Part shown: piece by piece, positions 35,001 to 45,560 of the stretch
Numbering within the stretch: position 1 is the first letter of the stretch
Layout: every line of letters starts with the position of its first letter
Assembly (NCBI RefSeq): GCF_000005505.3
Contig: NC_016131.3
Span: 28,945,001-29,009,000 of the forward strand
Source of the DNA: Brachypodium distachyon
Lineage: Eukaryota > Streptophyta > Magnoliopsida > Poales > Poaceae
Length of the DNA stretch: 64,000 nt
Direction of reading: 5' to 3'
Position numbers and translations under genes: made by a program
Notes under the pieces: generated by a model
Told to the model about the DNA's origin: nothing
The model's input: the letters and a program-made list of their open reading frames with translations, nothing else
Databases searched by the model: none

Positions 35001-37359
35001 GTTCTCCACTGAGTGGAAATATTACAAAAACACAGCACTAGAGTGCCAATGCTCATGTCACAATGTTCTTAGGTGTCACAGGAGACGGAAAATCAGTCCA
35101 TTAGGTTTCTTTGTTTGTACAGCTAACAAGAATTGAAATGAATACAAGTGTTCATTCATCAGTGGCCTATTCTGATAGATGCTTGTATTTCATCATTGAT
35201 TCTGTGTTGGTGAATTGTGAGAATGGCGTCACTTCTCTAGTTTATATTATTGTAGCCCAGTGGTTCATTGATTAGCATTCTTAACCTTTTTGTCAGTTTC
35301 CTCTGATTCGCCAAGCTATAATTGTTTGTAAGTACATGATCTATGATGTCTGCTGATTTCTCAAGGCTTTGTTGGCTAGCATAGTAGAAGTGTAAATGTG
35401 CCTAGTCAAGATTAACTTTTTTTTTTATTTAGAAAGAAGTCAAGATTAACTTTAGGACCTCATCTACTAGATTTTGTATTAATTCCTGCTTTCGGAGCTT
35501 ATCAGTAAGGCTAAGCACCTGGAGACACTTTTGATCCATTTTTTAGTTGCAACTTATATCAGATGTTGGTGCAATGTAAATAATTCGAATTGCCCAAATA
35601 CTCAGCTAGTATATAACATGTGCTTTTGCCTATTATAGTTACTTCAATTCAATAGTTCTGTTAACTCTTCTTCTTACCAGTCAGGACCTGATGAAAGGAC
35701 TATTCCTGGGAATACTTTAGCTGTTCAAGCAGACATGCCTTTTAGTGGTCTTACAACATTTGGAACATCATTTCTATCCAAGTTTGAATGCTCTCAGATG
35801 CCACATCCAGTAAGATTTAATTTGATGCATGTCGAAGGATAATGGTTATCCAGAAACTGATACCTAACTTGTACCTTGAAGCTGTTAGAACATATCACGT
35901 TTGTCGACACACCTGGTGTTCTTTCTGGTGAAAAGCAACGGACTCAACGCAGCTACGAATTCACTGGTGTTACATCATGGTTTGCTGCCAAGTGTGACCT
36001 TATCCTTCTTTTGTTTGATCCCCATAAGCTTGATATCAGTGACGAGTTTAAACGTGTCATTGGATCTTTACGTGGACATGATGACAAAATACGTGTAGTC
36101 CTGAACAAGGCAGACCAAATTGACACTCAACAGGTATAGTTGTTCATTGTTCTCTCAGTATGTCTCTGATGTTTTGTTCTTGGACTTTTATGTACATAAC
36201 AGCCGTTTTCCTGCAGCTTATGAGGGTGTATGGCGCACTGATGTGGTCTCTTGGTAAAGTATTGAACACCCCTGAGGTGTCGCGAGTTTATATCGGGTAA
36301 CTACTAACTGCTAATGCCTTTATCTTTTTGTTTCACTCATATGGCCCTATCTATGGTATTTTACCAGGCTGCTTTCAAGTTACAATCTTGTCAAAACTGA
36401 TTGAATATTACTAGTGGTGCCATAGATGTATTTGTCTATCTCAGTATTGGCATACTTCGAATTGCTTTAGCTATGTTGTCTGAATCTTGTGGTTGTAAAG
36501 TTGTGATGACTGGATCACCCCAACATGCTGGAACATAAACTCACTTCAAAATTGACCTGCAGATCATTCAATGACAAACCAGTAAATGAATCAGCTGTTG
36601 GTCCAATCGGAAAGGAACTATTTGAGAGAGAGCAGGATGATCTCCTTTCTGATCTAAAAGATATACCAAAAAAAGCTTGTGACCGCCGGGTAAGATTTTT
36701 CATCATCTGCATTATTTTTAATCCTGATTTCCTCGGTTTTCCTGAATTATCACCATTGGTGTATAATGTGCAGATCAATGAATTTGTTAAACGTGCAAGA
36801 GCGGCTAAGATACATGCTTATATAATTGGTCATCTAAAGAATCAGATGCCTACAATGATGGGCAAAGCTAAAGCTCAACAGCGACTTATAGACAATTTGC
36901 AGGATGAGTTTGCAAAGGTATGTATTTACCTGGCTATGTAACTATGACGCCATAACCATAACCATAGTCAGTTGTTCTTTGTCCAGGTGCTTGGTTTTGC
37001 TGTTTTGGTATATTTACATGATTACATTATACCATGATATTACTTGCCAAACCAGCTTTGCTCAATAATTACATTCTTATTTTGCTGGTTTGGAAGTTTG
37101 TCTGAGTTTCTGCTTTTACACACTTCGTATGTAATAATTTGAATGCTCTACTAATTGTTGTCTCTTGGAACAGGTGCAAAGGGAACATCATCTTCCTGCC
37201 GGAGATTTCCCTTACGTGGAGCACTTCAAAGATGTATTGGGTGGCTATAGCATTGACAAGTTCGAGAAGGTCAAGCCCAAGATGATACAGGCGGTGGACG
37301 ATATGCTTGGATATGACATCCCAGAGCTTCTCAAGAACTTCAGAAACCCTTACGAGTGA
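32048..37359 (+). CDS. EHD1: EH-domain-containing dynamin-like GTPase (EHD1/EHD2 family), 16 exons
   Basis: Protein of 545 residues, the usual length for plant EHDs. Exons: 32048-32135, 32273-32352, 32454-32522, 32629-32686, 32768-32820, 32918-32960, 33034-33095, 34006-34119, 34241-34343, 34431-34480, 35681-35809, 35882-36133, 36217-36296, 36563-36689, 36774-36917, 37174-37359; all junctions are in frame. The N-terminal EH domain has one good EF-hand loop (DSDGDGRITGPD, split by intron 1) and a degenerate second one. The GTPase domain follows, with P-loop GQYSTGKTT, switch region PTTDRF, G3 DTPGV and G4 NKAD. A helical region ends in PELLKNFRNPYE. Plant EHDs keep the EH domain at the N-terminus, unlike animal ones. 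Family knowledge: these ATP/GTP-binding membrane remodellers act in endocytosis and recycling. Assignment to EHD1 rather than EHD2 is tentative. Confidence 0.93.
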
Positions 37360-37821
37360 ACAAACTTCTTGATCGGAAGATGGCTCTGGTTTGCACCAGC
37401 GTTCCTATCCCCAGATTGTGGAGGTTGCGATTGTCTGACCACGCCCAAATGGTCTGTGTTTCATGTCCTGTAGGGTGTTGCTCCGACATTCTACCATTGC
37501 TGTACAATTGTATGCATAGGAACCGGAAGCGATTGCTCAGCTTTTCCCTAGAGACCTGTCATGTGGAATGCCATGTAAAGAATCGGATGATAGCCACATT
37601 GTTTCTTCAAATGAGTATCTATTCCGCATGTTGAACACTTTATGATGTAATCCTAGCCATTCCAAAACGCATGGTCTTTTAGTCATGGCCAGGTCTTCAG
37701 ATGCATCGCTGTCTTATAATTTTTGCAAGATTGTGTTAATAAAAAATTGCAGAATTATGAAGTGTTGGTATTAGTTTACTAACCAATTCATTTTTATAGA
37801 TATCATCAATAGTAAAAGTTA

Positions 37822-37903
37822 CTCTCTCCGTTCCATAAAGATTGACACGAATTTGAATTAGAGCTAATTCAAACCCGTGCCAATCTTCATGGAAGGGAGG
37901 TGG
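37822..37903. mobile_element. Short Stowaway-type MITE
   Basis: An 82-bp near-perfect hairpin between TA dinucleotides (37820-37821 and 37904-37905). The left half is ctctctccgttccataaagattgacacgaatttgaatta and the right half is its inverse with a few changes, ending catggaagggagg. It lies in the 3' flank of the EHD gene. Confidence 0.75.
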
Positions 37904-38737
37904 TATTAGAAGTTATACGACACGTGAAGAATGAATATTGGGACCGCTGTGACGTAGCCTTTCTGAGTAGCAGTCTCCCTGATTTGCTGATTCTGGAAGC
38001 TGTATTAAATTAATTTTGGTAGATCAGAGATCACCTTTTCGTCACCAAAGCTCGGGTACAAACCTGCTTTTTATTTGTTTTGGATTTATCTCCGCAATGA
38101 GTGCGGCATAAAAAAAGATCCTTCGCAGTTGCTTTAAATGCCATTTCTTATGATTAGTACATTCCAAGCCGCTCGATCAACATTTGACTATCCTCGTCCT
38201 TAAGTCCCTCCATTAGTATACTGCGCAGCTAGAACTTACAAGTGACTGTGACTTTCAAAATTATCAACAAATGGGAATTGGCCAAACCCAGGGTTTATTC
38301 GTAAACACCCAGATTACTCTCGAGTCAGGAAGTCGTATAACCTGAACCGACACTGCCCTTTGAAGTCAAACGCGTCTGGCACAAACAAAAAAGAATGTGT
38401 CTGGCACAAAACGTGCACTCCCTCCTCGCCGGCATGCCGCACCAATAATTGTGCACGTTAAACAAAAGTAGGCAAAACCGTGGAGAAAAACATGGAGCAG
38501 ACGGACAACCCGTAGCCGAACACGCGCGGAAACGCTGCCGACCCGCGGCCCAGTCTCCGCCGACCCCTTCCGCGCCCGCGTCCAAATCCCCCAACCCGAT
38601 ACACGCTTCCGTCCACCTCCGAGCACCAAACACAACGCCCTTCCTCTTTCCCTTCTTCCCTTTTCCACACTGACCACCCAACGATAGCCAGCCCACCGCG
38701 GGGCACCCGCAATTTCGTGCACCGCACTTCACCCACC

Positions 38738-38744
38738 ACCTACC
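38738..38744 (+). promoter_or_regulatory. AC-type element upstream of the IRX14-type gene
   Basis: ACCTACC lies 138 bases before the start codon, the same 7-mer as upstream of the IRX15-type gene. It fits the AC-I / secondary-wall MYB-responsive element consensus. Function is inferred, and the C-rich surroundings raise the chance of a random match. Confidence 0.35.
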
Positions 38745-38875
38745 CTCCTGCCCCCTCAAAAACTATCCATCCACCCTACCGGCGACCGATTACGATCGAT
38801 TCGGCACGACCTGAAGGAGAGAGGAAGGACGGCGGAGGAGGAGGTGGTGGTGGCCAGATCTGGGTAGCTGCGGCG

Positions 38876-41800
38876 ATGATGAAGTCGCTGCTGCCGCAGA
38901 GCCAGCTGCGGCGGTCGGCGGCGGCGGCTTCGGCTGCTGCCGCGCGGTCGTCGGGCGGCGGCGCTGAGGGGGCCGCGTCGGACGGCGGCGCGGGCGCGGG
39001 CGCGCGGGCCGCCTCCTCGTCCACCTTCTGGTTCCTGCTCCACGCGCTCTGCTGCTTCATCTCCCTCTTCCTCGGGTTCCGCTTCTCCCGGCTCCTCTTC
39101 TTCCTGCTCTTCTCCAGCAGCGCGCTCTACGCCGCCTCCAACAACAAGTCCGCCGCCGTCCTCCGCGCCATCACCACCACCACCACCACCACCACTACCA
39201 CCACCACCACCACCAACACCTTCACCCTGTCCTTCGCCGCCGCCGGGAACCCTCCCCCTTCCAACCCGGACAACTACACCGCGCTGGACGCGGCGGGGGA
39301 CGCGGCGACGTCCGGGAGCACGCAGAGCCATGTCGTTGTGGGCCGGCACGGGATACGGATCCGGCCGTGGCCGCACCCTGATCCCGTCGAGGTGATGCGG
39401 GCGCACCGGATCATGGAGCGCGTGCAGGAGGAGCAGCGCCGGTGGTACGGCATCAGGGAGCCGCGCCAGGTGCTCGTCGTCACCCCGACCTACTCCCGCG
39501 CGTTCCAGGCGCTCCACCTCACCGGCCTCCTCCACTCCCTCCGCAACGTGCCCTACCCGCTCACCTGGCTCGTCGTCGAGGCCGGCGGCACCACCAACGG
39601 CACCGCGTCCCTCCTTGCACGCTCCGGTCTCACCTTCGTCCACATCCCCTTCCCGGACCGCATGCCCCTTGAATGGGCCGACCGCCACGCCACCGAGAAC
39701 AGCATGCGCCTCCACGCCCTGCGGTATGCAACCTTTCCTACCCCCTTATAGCCTCCACTGTTGTTTTTCTACGTGAATCTCAGATACTAGAGAGCAGAGA
39801 GTAAGGTATTGGTTTGCTTGTATAGGGTGATCCGGGAGAGGAAGATGGATGGTGTAGTTGTGTTTGCGGATGACAGCAACGTCCATAGCATGGAGCTGTT
39901 TGATGAGGTGCAAAAGGTACAGTGGATGGCTGCGGTGTCTGTGGGTATCCTTGCGCATACCGGAACGGCGGAGCAGCCACGCCTTAGCGAAGAGGACAAG
40001 CAGAATATGCCTCTTCCAGTCCAGGGTCCTGCCTGCAACTCTTCGGGGCATTTGGCTGGATGGCACACATTTAACTCCTTGCCGTTTTCTGGGAAGACTG
40101 CCACGGTTGTTGGCGAGGCAGCACCGGTGCTACCGAGGGGTTTGGAGTGGGCTGGGTTTGTACTGAACTCAAGGATGTTGTGGAAGGAGGCAGAGGGCAA
40201 GCCTGATTGGGTGAAGGACCTTGATGCTGTGGGGGAGAATGGGGAGGAGATTGAGAACCCCCTTACACTCTTGAATGATCCGTCCTTTGTTGAGCCATTG
40301 GGGAACTGTGGGAAGAAGATCCTGCTGTGGTGGCTCCGTGTTGAAGCTAGGGCTGACAGCAAGTTCCCACAGGGGTGAGATTTATTCTATACCTTTTCGT
40401 TATGTTTTATTGGTATTTTAATTGCCCTGCTTTGTTCATACAAGATATTACAATAATGTTTGATAGGACGATTGCAACTCTCGTTGATCTCATGAAACCG
40501 TGGCCTTGCGGCATGGAAAACCCCTTTTGTGGTTTAGGCCTGACCACACTTACTAGATAGTTGTCCATTTTCAGTATTTTAAAGTTTTGACATGACAATT
40601 TGACCTAAGCCAACTATTTATTAGTTACTGAACAAAAAATCGATAGCAAGGGAACTGCGATATTTTCCGGGAAGCTCTGCCCTGGGCAGTTGCCCAGGCT
40701 TCCTAGCAAGCTGTCATCGAGTCTCCTGTGAGCTTTGCCTCCGGCGAAGTCAAAGGAATTGTTTTTCTCCATGAAAAAAAGGACGTATATCTCTTAAACC
40801 AGGCTACGGCGGCGCTTCTGTGCTGCACTATAGAACCAGCACTGGCTCGGAACTCCCCTCCATTCTCCTCAGTAACCCCCCCCCCCCCCCCCCCCCCCGC
40901 CTGCCGGCACCGTTAGCTTGCATAGGAAGCAGCAGTCTTCGTCCCAGGAATGCAGGAAAGCTGTTTTTTTTTCTTTTCTTGAGGGTTGTTTGGCACAGCC
41001 CACAAGCAGGAGCCAATCAAATTGACTGTTGTTGAGTCGATCTCGAGGAAAAGCCAAAGATGTGCGGCAGTGGTCAATTTTTAGAGTCTGTCAATTGCAT
41101 CTATACTACCACTCCCTAGTTCCAAATGTAATACTTGTGCAAAACCGTTTCTTACTTTGCCATGGGATCTCTTAATTTGGATATCTCAGGCTGATGCTGC
41201 AAGTTGCTTCCTTTTCTAGCAATTGTACAAGATGCATTGTTTATCTGCATCCATTAGGTTGTCTTTAAAGATATGCTTTCTACCCTTAGGACATCAAGTG
41301 ATGGAGAGACTATCACTTGTTCCTATTTAACCGTTGAAACAGCAGTATCAGTGTATCACTCTATACCCGCACTGCACTGGGATGCCTTAGTAACTAATAA
41401 TCTTCCAGTATTGCCCAGCTATATCTGATACTGCTGTACTACTATAGTTTTGAGATAGAGACTATCACTTGATCCTATTTAACCGAAATCGTTGAAACAG
41501 CAGTATCAGTGTGTCACTCTATACCCGCACTGCACTGGGATGCCTTAGTAACTAATAATCTTCCAGTATTGCCCAGCACTGGTTCGCAAAAGGAACTTAT
41601 GCTCATATACAGCCAAATTGACTTCTATAATCTGTCCTAGGGTTATCTTGCTTTTGTATTTAAAAATAGAACAGGTTGTGCTTTTTGCGTGAATGTCTCT
41701 GTTAAGTTGACTGCTGTACTACTATAGTTTTGACTTCTAATTTTTAGTGAAAGTGCTGAAGTAATAAACTTAGGTTGCATCAACTATTATACCAAGTAGC

Positions 41801-42446
41801 ATGTGTAGGGTTCTTTTGTGCTCATTAGGGCCAGTGTAGTGTTAACCGGTTAAGTATGAAAGTATCTGTCTATTTTTATGTAAAAAATATAAGATTGATC
41901 CCTTTTGCTAGCTTGGTGCCACATGGCAATGTCATGGAAATAAGATTTTAAGTTTTGAATTGGATGTTTTCATGTAATTTGGCGCAAGCTAATTCCATGC
42001 GTTAAGATCGGGTCCTCAAATCACTTGGGGACAAAAAGATCGGTTTCTCATGTGAGTTTTTTTCTTTCAAAACTGTGTGCCATAGTAAGCTTCATTTGGA
42101 AAGAAAGATGTAGAGCTCTTGATTTCAGTGCAGTCAATTATCAGATTGTGCTATGTTTATCAGACTGTTCAACTGTTCACTCATGATTTTCTTCTCATCT
42201 TTTCCCAAGCATTTTTTTTTTGTATCTGCAACTTATTTTTTTTGCTTTTGCAGGTGGGTAATTGATCCACCTTTGGAGGTTGTCATTCCTGCCAAGCGAA
42301 CACCATGGCCAGAAACCACCACCGAGCTTTCATCTGAGTTGTCAGGCGCCAAGCAAGAGCAGGAGGACAGGCGGCTAACAAGAACCAGCAGATCAACTCG
42401 GCCTAGAAGCACCACCACGAAACGGAAGGCTGACATTCAGAACTGA
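38876..42446 (+). CDS. IRX14: GT43 glycosyltransferase, IRX14 type, xylan backbone synthesis
   Basis: Three exons, 38876-39723, 39826-40374 and 42254-42446, giving 529 residues in frame. The start is the first of two adjacent ATGs (MMKSLLPQSQLRR). A membrane anchor lies at about residues 47-78 (FWFLLHALCCFISLFLGF and FSRLLFFLLF), making it a type II Golgi protein. A run of 14 Thr sits in the stem. The stem-catalytic border carries VVVGRHGIRIRPWPHPDPVEVM, a block typical of IRX14. The GT43 domain follows, with VVTPTYSRAFQALHLTGLLHSL and the metal/nucleotide-sugar region FADDSNVHSMELFDE, then LPVQGPACNSSGHLAGWHTF and LLWWLRVEARADSKFPQGW. Family knowledge: IRX14 works with IRX9 and IRX10 in the xylan synthase complex; IRX14 may be structural as well as catalytic. 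Intron 2 (1.9 kb) is rearranged by duplications. Confidence 0.94.
41305..41733. repeat. Rearranged tandem duplication in IRX14 intron 2
   Basis: Copy 1 (41305-41419) and copy 2 (41457-41577) of one segment are nearly identical; copy 2 has a six-base insertion (aaatcg) and single-base changes. A 23-bp segment (ctgctgtactactatagttttga) follows copy 1 at 41431-41453 and recurs after copy 2 at 41711-41733. The order X-Y-X'-Y', with a much longer X'-Y' gap, indicates one tandem duplication followed by loss of about 120 bp from the first unit, or insertion in the second. Confidence 0.85.
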
Positions 42447-44742
42447 GGCAGGATAAACAGACCATGTAATGTATATCTCACATCCGCGCAAACTATTATA
42501 GGAGGCATATCCAGTCAATCTGGTGGGTATTGTGTTTATTTTTTTGCTGATGTTTTGCTCCCGCGGCAGCGATGCTTCATGCTTGGATATGTCTTCCTGT
42601 AGAAGACTGTTTCTTTACCAGCAGTTGTACTTGTTGTGCTATAATATACACCGCAATCGGAGTCAAGAAAATGGTGTCTAAATTCAGGATAACCTATATG
42701 CATCTGAATTCTGAAGTACTGTGTGATCATTTCTTGAAGCACAGTTTCCCTTTCTCTGGGGTTGCACCAGATTCTGCTAATTAAATATGAAAAAGGAGTA
42801 ATTCGCTTTTTGATTCGATGTTGATCTGAAAAACGCAAGTCATTCCACGGAGGGTCGCATAGGATTTTTTACCAGCAGGAAGTGCTAAGAACTTTGGAGC
42901 TCTTTTGCCAACGGTTTCCAAACCTTGGTCCGTGTGTCCTTGTTGCATAGGAAAAGAACCGATCCTTCGCATTTAAAAAAAAAGGAAGAGAACAAAAGAA
43001 CCGATCCTTCGGTCCTCACAATAGGCGTGCTATAAATACTAGCAGAGTGTGTTTAGCAAAATCCATCCAAAACCAAAGGGTGTTTGCAAAATCCATCCAA
43101 AACCAAAGGGTTTTTCTGGGAAACAAACAAACAAATAATCTGGTTTTGGAATAATCTGAATTGACCTATCAAAAAACAATTCCAATTATTTAATATGAAT
43201 AATTTGGATTAATTAATGAATGTACTTTTATGTGTCGAATTCCTCGGTATAATATTCTTAGAACAAACCTGTCGCGTTGCTACGGAACAATTAGAAAAAA
43301 CCGATAAAATAATATTTGTACAACACCATTGATCACTATAGGCAATTCTGATAGCTTTAATCTGTACAAATATTCAATGGGCCAAACTAAGAAAAAGCCC
43401 GCGAAGCCGTGCTTTTTCCTGTTGCCCAGTCCTTCACATTCCCCACGGTCTCACCCAAGCACCAACTCTCAAGTCAGGATGCAGGCCCTCCCCAAATTGC
43501 CCATTACATGTTCTACACATACCCGTTGGATATTGGGATAATGTGGGGAAGTATGTGGTTATCTGAACAATGAAATTTAAGATCAAAATAGCACTCGTAC
43601 TCTGTGTTCTGTGAATTGCATGAAGAGAAAAAACAAGCAAAAATTAGTGCTGTGAAGAACGAAAAGCACGAGGGAATCTGCGCTGAACACCCCGTCTGCA
43701 AGTAGTAACATCGTGCTCTCCGTTCCCAGGAACCGAGAACCAGAGAAATACTCCGTAGATGACAGTCAAAAAAGCAAAACCTGGATAGCAGTTTGGCCGC
43801 AGGGTTGAGAAGAGACTGGAGGCTTTCCACCCTTTGATGACGAAGCTCTTGATGGGGGCGTATATGTCCTCTCCTTGTTCTTCTCCATCGGCGCCTCGCT
43901 TCCGCCATCCCCGCACACTCGTCCTCCTCCCTTCCGCCGCGCAGCCATGCGGCGCCAAGCAGAAGAATAGCAAGGCCAGAGCCAGCGGCCCTACACAAGG
44001 AAGCAGCACGCAGAACTTGCGGCGGAAAGCCGCAGAAGGGCGGCGCCGACGAGAGCCAAGTAGCGGCAGGGAATTGGGTTTACCCACCATACCCTACAAT
44101 TTTGATGGCTAATTGCCCAAACCTGCCCCATGTGTGCTGTTGCGCTGCTAGAGGAGATCGAGGGCGCCTGGACCTTCAGGGGGTCATGGAGGATTTGGGA
44201 TGGGCATCGGTCTCTCTCCGAGCCGTATCACGAGGACAGGGCCAGCAGGGTATGAGATAAGGAGGGCGGCGGCATTGGCAGCGTCCGCGTCTAGGGAGGG
44301 AGAGGGCCGCGTCCGCGGCAGAGGATGGAGGCAGAGGCGTCCGCGGCAGGGGAGGGCAGAGATGTCCAGGCTGCCATGGGCGGCGGCGGCAGCGGGTAGC
44401 GAGAGAGCGCTGGGAAGGAAACGTAGGGAAAAACGCTTCGAGTCTTTTTACCGTGAGTGGGATGCAGGTGGGATGACATACGGCGGTCACTTCAATTTAA
44501 TATATTGGTATAGATCTTATATTTTTTTTCTTCTGAAAATAGCTGCAAAAGTAAGAAAAAAAAGAACATACCGGTTAAATAAATTATAAAATAGCCACAA
44601 ACAAGTTTGGCAATTGAAATTGTAATAATCTATAATGCTAAACAGAGCTGACATACAGTGGTAGGAGTAGTATATACACGCATGACGCAACTTGTATTCT
44701 AGTGGAGCATGTGCGCTGTCACGGTTGTTGGTGTGTATACTG
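42447..44742. other. 3' UTR of the IRX14-type gene and spacer
   Basis: After the probable 3' UTR (to about 42790) lies a 26-bp direct repeat (gcaaaatccatccaaaaccaaagggt at 43056 and 43086). A GC-rich patch at 43800-44400 follows. A minus-strand frame there (44090-43644, 148 codons, with one hydrophobic segment FCVLLPCVGPLALALLFFC) has no recognisable family and is not called as a gene. No RNA gene or named transposon is recognised. Confidence 0.45.
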
Positions 44743-44953
44743 CTCCCTCCGTTCATTGAAAGAGTCCATATTAATTTTCGTTAAGATAAAGTTTTGATTA
44801 AAAAGTGACTAAAAATTACAAAATACTTTTGATAACAAATCCAATGATACTAATTTTATGACATATTAATCACATACTATTAACATAGTAATTTGTGGTC
44901 AAAGTCTTGTCTTAATGAAATCTAATATGTCCTCTTTTAAGAAACGGAGGAAG
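44743..44953. mobile_element. Longer Stowaway-like MITE
   Basis: The inverted ends are ctccctccgttcattgaaagagtccatatta and its inverse near taatatgtcctcttttaagaaacggaggaag. The interior is about 140 bp of AT-rich sequence. TA follows the right end (44954-44955); the left border lacks a clean TA, so it may be two or three bases off. Confidence 0.7.
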
Positions 44954-44955
44954 TA

Positions 44956-45560
44956 GTGTTGTATATTTACGGGTGCGTAATTTTTGTTTAAAAAAACTCC
45001 AACTTAATTTAGGTCTCAAGAATAAATGTCTACTCTTCGTTTGACTTTTTTTAGTGTGGTAATGATTCGTTGACTTGATTACCTGGCTCGCGTGCTGCCC
45101 AGGTCCCAGACCCACAGGCCACAGCACGTGAAGCACCTTAGCAGGCCAATAGCACCGAGACCAGCCCACTATCAAAGTACAAGCCATACGAAGATCGCGC
45201 CGGCCCATTACCCCCTTCGGCCCATTTAGAATGTAGTTAGGACACGGGTTCTGGACTTCTTGTTCGCAGAAGCAGAACCGGCTCCCGTGCCACGTGTCAC
45301 CTTAGCGAATAAAGTAGCCGCGCCTCCTTTCCACCGCTTCCTTCTCTCTCGGTCGCTCCCGCAAAAACCCTAGAGACCTCGCGCCTAGCCGCCGCCCCCG
45401 CCTCCACGCCGGCCGCTGCCCTTCTTCCTCTCGGTGAACCTGTAAGGTTCCCCGTCTCTTTTCCAATCCCGTTTTTGCCGGCCGGTTCGTGCATCGCAGC
45501 GCTAATTCGGGTCGTCTTTCTTTCTTTGCTAGGTATTGCAAAGTGTCAGGGGCAAAGGCG
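44956..45560. other. Promoter and 5' leader of the RRN3 gene
   Basis: AT-rich DNA gives way to GC-rich leader sequence near 45280. A likely 5' UTR intron runs from 45442 to 45532: donor ACCT|GTAAGG and acceptor TTTGCTAG preceded by a long pyrimidine tract. The start codon is 28 bases after the acceptor. No other gene is seen. Confidence 0.5.

Larger units (their letters stand above)
37360..38875. other. Spacer between the EHD and IRX14-type genes
   Basis: The first 300 bases are the probable EHD 3' UTR. A short Stowaway MITE lies at 37822-37903. The last 500 bases are GC-rich and hold the promoter and leader of the IRX14-type gene. The antisense frames there are compositional. Confidence 0.55.

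Noticed and set aside
38756..39715. Open frame of 319 codons antisense to IRX14 exon 1
   Set aside because: It is a mirror of very GC-rich codons of the sense gene; its translation is compositionally biased and has no domain.
41108..41160. MITE-like start (cactccctagttccaaatgtaatac)
   Set aside because: No matching inverted right end within 300 bp; at most a solo fragment.
43644..44090. Minus-strand frame of 148 codons with one hydrophobic segment
   Set aside because: No recognised family, overlapping open frames on the same and opposite strands, and no supporting splice or promoter pattern. Kept only as a note in the spacer entry.
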